Shown one piece after another: positions 6,953 to 9,233 of a DNA stretch of 9,233 bases; the first letter of the stretch is position 1, and every line of letters starts with the position of its first letter. The notes under the pieces are model-generated. The model had not been told where the DNA came from and did no database searches. It saw only the letters and a list, made by a program, of their open reading frames with translations. Where the stretch lies: NCBI RefSeq assembly GCF_937924975.1, contig NZ_CALEYG010000004.1, positions 1 to 9,233 on the forward strand, given 5' to 3'. Position numbers and translations under genes: made by a program. Origin of the DNA: an uncultured Stomatobaculum sp. GTDB taxonomy: Bacteria > Bacillota > Clostridia > Lachnospirales > Lachnospiraceae.

Positions 6953-6967
6953 TAATTGATCACCTCC

Positions 6968-7852
6968 CTAAAACTGGCCTGTGGCCATGTCGTTGTTTAC
7001 CCACGCCTGATAAAAGGGGCGGATTGTCGCAGGCGCATTGTAGAGCGCGGTCAAGAGATACTGTCTGATATTCCGCACTCTGGTCGTGTTCTCCGAAAGG
7101 CACTTCAGAACATAGCGGATATGTTCTGCGTTCAGCTTCATGAATCGACTCTTTACTACTGCGAGCGGCTTATCATCACCGGCGATACGGATAACGCTTC
7201 GCTTGGAACAGCAGACATCCACCATGAGATCCAGAATTCCGAGAATGGTTTCCTCTTCTCCAAGATTCTCCCGAATCAGCACGTCAATGGACAGCGATTC
7301 TCTGAAATAGCGCTCATACTCGTTGCGTTCACACATTCCATCCTCATCAAACCCCAATCGGATGGGATTGATATCGTTATTCTCAGTATTGTTATGATTA
7401 GTATTGATTCCTCGTGATTTCGGGTAATCTGCAGTTGTGATATTCACGGCCTCGGAATCGTGGTTTTCACGATTCTGAATTTGTGCCATCATAGGGCCTT
7501 CGACACCGGTAATGAAATTCTTTACGAAGATCAGATTCGGCTTTCCGAGTCCCTGCCGTTTACGCTCAATCAGACCGCATTTCTTTTCAAGCTCATCCAG
7601 AAGCTTCGTGGCTTTCTGGTCGGCACAGTTCATGTCTGCCATGATCTGTTCGATGGTGTAGATGATATACACCCGCCCCTTTTCATCTCCCCACTTGTTC
7701 TTGACAGACAGATCCAGCTTGTCGAGCATGATGCCGTACAGGATTTTGGCTTCCGCAGACAGCTGCTTAAACTGCTCCCTTGTAAAAAGCACTTTGGGAA
7801 CCCGGTAGAACGAAAACTGTTCCGCCTGGGCTCCGTAGAAATAATCAAACAA
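6968..7852 (-). CDS. repA: RepA_N-type replication initiator with DUF6017 C-terminus
   Basis: A 294-residue initiator of the RepA_N family used by low-copy Gram-positive plasmids and by Tn1549-like ICEs. Residues 15-110 form the RepA_N winged-helix DNA-binding region, with the typical FYRVPKVLFTREQFKQLSAE then AKILYGIMLDK. A low-complexity linker at 140-163 is rich in Asn and Thr. Residues 165-290 match the DUF6017 C-terminal domain (FDEDGMCERNEYERYFRESL, ending FYQAWVNND). The protein would bind an origin, often located within or beside its own gene, and load the host replisome on the excised circle. The start is TTG at 7852, after AAGAGGTGGT (7861-7870); nearby ATGs are out of frame. parA follows after 15 nt. 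That the element can replicate is an inference. Confidence 0.92.
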   Translation of the reverse strand: MFDYFYGAQAEQFSFYRVPKVLFTREQFKQLSAEAKILYGIMLDKLDLSVKNKWGDEKGRVYIIYTIEQIMADMNCADQKATKLLDELEKKCGLIERKRQGLGKPNLIFVKNFITGVEGPMMAQIQNRENHDSEAVNITTADYPKSRGINTNHNNTENNDINPIRLGFDEDGMCERNEYERYFRESLSIDVLIRENLGEEETILGILDLMVDVCCSKRSVIRIAGDDKPLAVVKSRFMKLNAEHIRYVLKCLSENTTRVRNIRQYLLTALYNAPATIRPFYQAWVNNDMATGQF

Positions 7853-7860
7853 GCATCATC

Positions 7861-7870
7861 ACCACCTCTT
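7861..7870 (-). promoter_or_regulatory. Ribosome binding site fixing the TTG start of repA
   Basis: AAGAGGTGGT on the minus strand precedes TTG at 7852. The two ATGs at 7859 and 7856 between them are in another phase and hit TGA within a few codons, so they do not serve repA. Confidence 0.6.
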
Positions 7871-7871
7871 T

Positions 7872-8090
7872 TCAGGAGAACCCGTCCCGCCTGAGCGGCT
7901 TCTTGCGGAATACATTCTTCTCCGCGCCGAAAGGACAGCTGCCGAACTGACAGTTACGGTACTTGAATTCCGGACGGCAGAAGCTACAGCGGGCACAGCT
8001 AACAGGCCTCTCCTTTGATTTCCGGCCTACCTTTTTGGCTTCCCTTGTCAGCTTCTCATATCGTCGGAAGAGTTCTTCATTCCTGCTCAT
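7872..8090 (-). CDS. Small cysteine-rich protein of a conjugative element (72 aa)
   Basis: I take the start at ATG 8090 (MSRNEELFRRYEKLTREAKK), with AAGGA about 11 nt upstream; an ATG at 8192 is in frame but would lie almost wholly inside the preceding gene. The protein has a basic helical N-terminus (1-30) and a cysteine cluster SCARCSFC (31-38), with further cysteines at 47 and 52, that is C-x2-C-x2-C-x8-C-x4-C. This could bind zinc or an iron-sulfur cluster. I recognise it as a short conserved hypothetical next to RepA_N genes of ICEs, with no known function. It overlaps the upstream gene by 14 nt and ends 19 nt before repA, so it belongs to the replication operon. Confidence 0.75.
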   Translation of the reverse strand: MSRNEELFRRYEKLTREAKKVGRKSKERPVSCARCSFCRPEFKYRNCQFGSCPFGAEKNVFRKKPLRRDGFS

Positions 8091-8391
8091 TTTGCGCCCC
8101 GTCCTTCTCCCTGCGCATTTCTCTGCTTGCCAGTAGCCACCTGTCCAGCTCCTTGTAACAGCAGGCGCTGACACAGGGCTGCGTTTTCGCATAGCAGCAG
8201 CCCTCGCATTTCTTTTCCTGCTCGCTCTTCACGCTCTCGGCCAGATAGTAGCAGTTCCGCTCTTCCAGAATGCAACCGGCCTTGCGGTTTTTCCAGAAGA
8301 AGCAGCACCTGCAGCTTTCCGGCTTGTCATCGTAGTAGCGAATGCCATCCACCAGAATGACTCTTCTTCGTTTCTGTTTGTTTCCTCTCAA
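8077..8391 (-). CDS. Cysteine-rich protein, first gene of the replication operon (104 aa)
   Basis: Family not recognised. The start is TTG at 8391, with AGGAGG (8400-8405) 8 nt upstream. The protein is basic at both ends (MRGNKQKRRR) and has 11 cysteines in two groups: 27, 29, 30, 40, 47 and then 62, 65, 66, 73, 77, 78 (KCEGCCYAKTQPCVSACCYK). The spacing C-x2-CC-x6-C-x3-CC suggests metal binding, by zinc or iron-sulfur, or a redox function. There is no signal peptide, so disulfide export is unlikely. Its place ahead of repA and behind a two-hairpin leader suggests a regulator of replication or maintenance, but that is inference. It overlaps the next gene, also cysteine-rich, by 14 nt. Confidence 0.75.
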   Translation of the reverse strand: MRGNKQKRRRVILVDGIRYYDDKPESCRCCFFWKNRKAGCILEERNCYYLAESVKSEQEKKCEGCCYAKTQPCVSACCYKELDRWLLASREMRREKDGAQNEQE

Positions 8392-8399
8392 GCTGATAT

Positions 8400-8405
8400 C
8401 CTCCT
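8400..8405 (-). promoter_or_regulatory. Ribosome binding site fixing the TTG start of the first operon gene
   Basis: AGGAGG on the minus strand lies 8 nt before TTG 8391. The nearest leader hairpin ends 14 nt upstream of it, close enough to influence ribosome access. Confidence 0.7.
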
Positions 8406-8418
8406 CTCTTTGCTACGC

Positions 8419-8435
8419 CTCCGGAAAATCCGGAG
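8419..8435 (-). promoter_or_regulatory. Leader hairpin 1 before the replication operon
   Basis: CTCCGGA and TCCGGAG form a perfect 7-bp stem with a 3-nt loop on the minus-strand transcript, 14 nt upstream of the AGGAGG of the first gene. It has no U-run after it, so it is more likely an RNA structural element than a terminator. Confidence 0.5.
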
Positions 8436-8442
8436 ACGACAA

Positions 8443-8475
8443 AGCCCCGCAGTGAATTTTCTTCACTACAGGGCT
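8443..8475 (-). terminator. Leader hairpin 2, possible attenuator
   Basis: On the minus-strand transcript AGCCCUGUAGUGAA pairs along all 14 positions with UUCACUGCGGGGCU, two of them G:U wobbles, around a 5-nt loop. The 3' side is followed by UUUGUCG, only a short U-run, so termination would be partial. Placed in the 5' leader of the replication operon it may act as an attenuator or a protein or RNA target. The opposite strand would have two A-C mismatches, so the structure is made for the minus transcript. Confidence 0.5.
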
Positions 8476-8775
8476 ATGTAAGATATCGTATTGGATGACT
8501 GTGAGAGGAATCGGGCTAATCAAGGCGCGTGCCTTTGGAAATCTAAAATCCTCGGGACTTAATTTCTAACACCTTTAGATATTCTCCGTATATAATTGCC
8601 ATATTTCTAATTTGTTTTTCCGGTTTGAGCACCGGTAAACACTGCTGCGCAGCGAAAAACTCACGACCTCCCGCTATTTTTAGCTTGCGTCCCCTCTGAG
8701 GACTTACTCCGGAATTAGAAAAAAAGCCTGTTTTTTAGATTGCATCTAATCGGATCTCTGTTTTTTTAGATGAAA
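8476..8775. other. AT-rich non-coding region upstream of the replication operon
   Basis: No credible gene on either strand. It should hold the operon promoter, but I cannot point to a convincing -35/-10 pair on the minus strand. Visible structure: TTTAGAT or its complement at 8541, 8574, 8734, 8744 (partial) and 8765; a direct repeat CTG-T6/7-AGAT at 8728-8740 and 8758-8771; small inverted repeats CCGGT/ACCGG around 8620-8636, GCTGCGCAGC at 8644-8653 and GCTA-TTTT-TAGC near 8673-8684. These could be protein-binding sites for the integrase or an initiator; none matches a site I know. Confidence 0.45.
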
Positions 8776-8805
8776 ACAGGGGAAGATTGTGCAATCTTCC
8801 CCTGT
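8770..8805 (-). terminator. Strong intrinsic terminator downstream of the tRNA-Arg gene
   Basis: A perfect 14-bp inverted repeat (8776-8789 with 8792-8805, arm ACAGGGGAAGATTG) with a minimal loop lies 7 nt after the 3' end of the tRNA and is followed on the minus strand by TTTTCATC. It would end tRNA transcription and protect the replication operon from read-through. Confidence 0.8.
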
Positions 8806-8812
8806 CCAGACG

Positions 8813-8886
8813 TGTCCCCGGGCGGATTTGAACCGCCGACGTTTCGCTTAGGAGGCGAACCCTCTATCCAGCTGAGGTACGAAGAC
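8813..8886 (-). tRNA. tRNA-Arg (anticodon CCT), complete but divergent
   Basis: The 74 nt fold as a complete cloverleaf: acceptor GTCTTCG with CGGGGAC (two G:U wobbles), D-stem CCTC/GAGG, anticodon stem TTCGC/GCGAA with loop CTCCTAA giving anticodon CCT (reads AGG), variable ACGTC, T-stem GGCGG/CCGCC with loop TTCAAAT, discriminator A. CCA is not encoded. The C10-G25 pair (usually G10-C25), the wobble pairs and the missing CCA are unusual for a core bacterial tRNA and suggest an element-borne or recombined gene. A possible promoter is TTGACC around 8930 with an AT-rich -10, but it is weak. A strong terminator follows. Its anticodon arm contains the 14-bp core shared with the broken copy at 9049. 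Confidence 0.9.
8847..8860. repeat. Attachment-core direct repeat, copy in the complete tRNA
   Basis: CTTAGGAGGCGAAC, identical to 9049-9062 and 202 bp from it. It covers the anticodon loop and one stem arm of tRNA-Arg(CCT), a known class of integration target for tyrosine recombinases. Similarity continues with mismatches on both sides because both copies derive from the same tRNA type. Confidence 0.6.
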
Positions 8887-9048
8887 ATATTGGATTTTCC
8901 TTTATTTTCAAGGCTTTGCCGTGATGGTCAAGAAAACCATGAATCAAATGACTCTGCTCGCCGCACTTCGGCGCTCTGAATCCCCCTTTCCCGTTTCGAA
9001 CTCCGAGCAAAAAATTCGAAATTCGATTTGGCGCATGATAACATTTTT
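8887..9048. other. Non-coding stretch between the two tRNA-Arg copies
   Basis: No supported gene. It contains a tandem AATTCGA repeat (9013-9019, 9020-9026), a further TTCGAA at 8995, an inverted repeat CGCCG/CGGCG near 8959-8973 and ATGGT/ACCAT near 8923-8939. Such motifs beside a tRNA core would suit integrase or excisionase arm sites of the element's end, but this is inference. Confidence 0.35.
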
Positions 9049-9062
9049 CTTAGGAGGCGAAC
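9049..9062. repeat. Attachment-core direct repeat, copy at the broken tRNA (candidate att junction)
   Basis: CTTAGGAGGCGAAC, the point where the 5' half of a tRNA-Arg(CCT) stops matching a tRNA. Inside it the sequence runs to AAAAATGTTATC instead of the anticodon-stem 3' arm. This is the pattern left by an element inserted at the anticodon loop. Confidence 0.6.
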
Positions 9063-9088
9063 GCTCTATCCAACTGAGCTACAGAAAC
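9049..9088 (-). pseudogene. 5' half of a tRNA-Arg(CCT) gene, disrupted at the anticodon arm
   Basis: Forty nucleotides match a canonical tRNA 5' half: acceptor GTTTCTG, TA, D-stem GCTC/GAGC with loop AGTTGGATA, G26, anticodon-stem arm TTCGC and loop CTCCTAA, then the match ends after one more G. The expected GCGAA arm, T-arm and a CAGAAAC acceptor half are missing from the window. It keeps a good promoter, so it was recently a working gene. The missing half should lie at the far end of the inserted element. Confidence 0.8.
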
Positions 9089-9099
9089 CTATGCTTCAC

Positions 9100-9128
9100 A
9101 TTATAAAAGCTTTGCGCGGGAAGCACAA
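9100..9128 (-). promoter_or_regulatory. Promoter of the disrupted tRNA-Arg
   Basis: A perfect TATAAT (-10, 9105-9100) lies 11 nt before the tRNA 5' end on the minus strand. At 17 nt upstream is TTGTGC, a partial -35 match. Transcription from here would run left into the element, through the broken half and towards the complete tRNA. Confidence 0.6.
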
Positions 9129-9233
9129 GCGGAACAAAGAGGATCTTAGCGGATGATTGTAAGATGAACTAGGACAATAAAAAGAGCCGATGACGAACTC
9201 GTGGTATGATGAAGCTACCACACACCAACACAC
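9129..9233. other. Probable chromosomal flank, no gene seen
   Basis: I see no supported gene. Near 9200-9222 GTGGTA and TACCAC form a 6-bp inverted repeat with a 9-nt loop. The segment lies outside the candidate att core and is most likely host DNA upstream of the tRNA promoter. Confidence 0.4.

Noticed and set aside
8091..8192. N-terminal extension of the 72-aa cysteine-rich protein to ATG 8192
   Set aside because: It would overlap the upstream gene by over 100 nt and adds an Arg-rich sequence typical of an out-of-phase reading.
8590..8595. TATAAT on the plus strand as a promoter
   Set aside because: No -35 match at 16-18 bp and no gene downstream on the plus strand; it is probably chance in AT-rich DNA.
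5245..8812. Canonical Spo0J-type parS site
   Set aside because: I found no TGTTTCACGTGAAACA-like 16-mer in the parAB or rep region.
8770..8979. Plus-strand open frame containing PGGFEPPTFRLGG
   Set aside because: This peptide is the familiar false translation of the antisense strand of a tRNA gene; the region is the tRNA-Arg at 8813-8886.

Overview
The window is one end of an integrative and conjugative element (ICE) of the Tn1549/CTn type found in Gram-positive gut anaerobes (Clostridia), plus what looks like its tRNA-Arg integration site. Evidence for the host group: strong AGGAGG-type ribosome binding sites, three TTG starts, and recognisable families (RepA_N/DUF6017 initiator, PcfB, CD1115-type VirD4, Maff2) that travel together in such elements. 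The exact species cannot be told. All protein genes lie on the minus strand, so the map is best read from right to left.

Right edge (about 8476-9233): no protein gene. It holds the 5' half of a tRNA-Arg(CCT) gene with a good -10 box (9049-9088), broken at the anticodon arm, and a complete but divergent tRNA-Arg(CCT) (8813-8886) followed by a strong terminator. The two share a 14-bp anticodon-arm sequence, which I take as the attachment core. Positions beyond about 9063 are probably chromosome.

Replication and maintenance block (8391 to 5245): a two-hairpin leader, two small cysteine-rich proteins, a RepA_N initiator, ParA and ParB. The genes are tightly spaced or overlapping. A 13-bp-arm palindrome lies inside parB and could be a partition site. 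A weak intrinsic terminator follows parB.

Transfer block (5161 to 38): a gene of unknown function split by a 61-bp insertion bounded by 28-bp direct repeats; a DUF5688 + DUF3846 protein; PcfB; the VirD4 coupling ATPase; a conserved element-borne protein of unknown function; and a Maff2-type small membrane protein whose 3' part does not follow the family. The rest of the type IV secretion operon (VirB6, VirB4, peptidoglycan hydrolase, relaxase) would be expected beyond position 1 from knowledge of the family, but is not in view.

How they work together (inference from families): RepA and ParAB replicate and stabilise the excised circle; VirD4, probably with PcfB, presents the relaxase-bound strand to the secretion channel, of which Maff2 may be a membrane part. 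The best leads are the repeat-bounded 61-bp insertion that toggles a reading frame, the broken-plus-spare tRNA-Arg arrangement, and the palindrome in parB.
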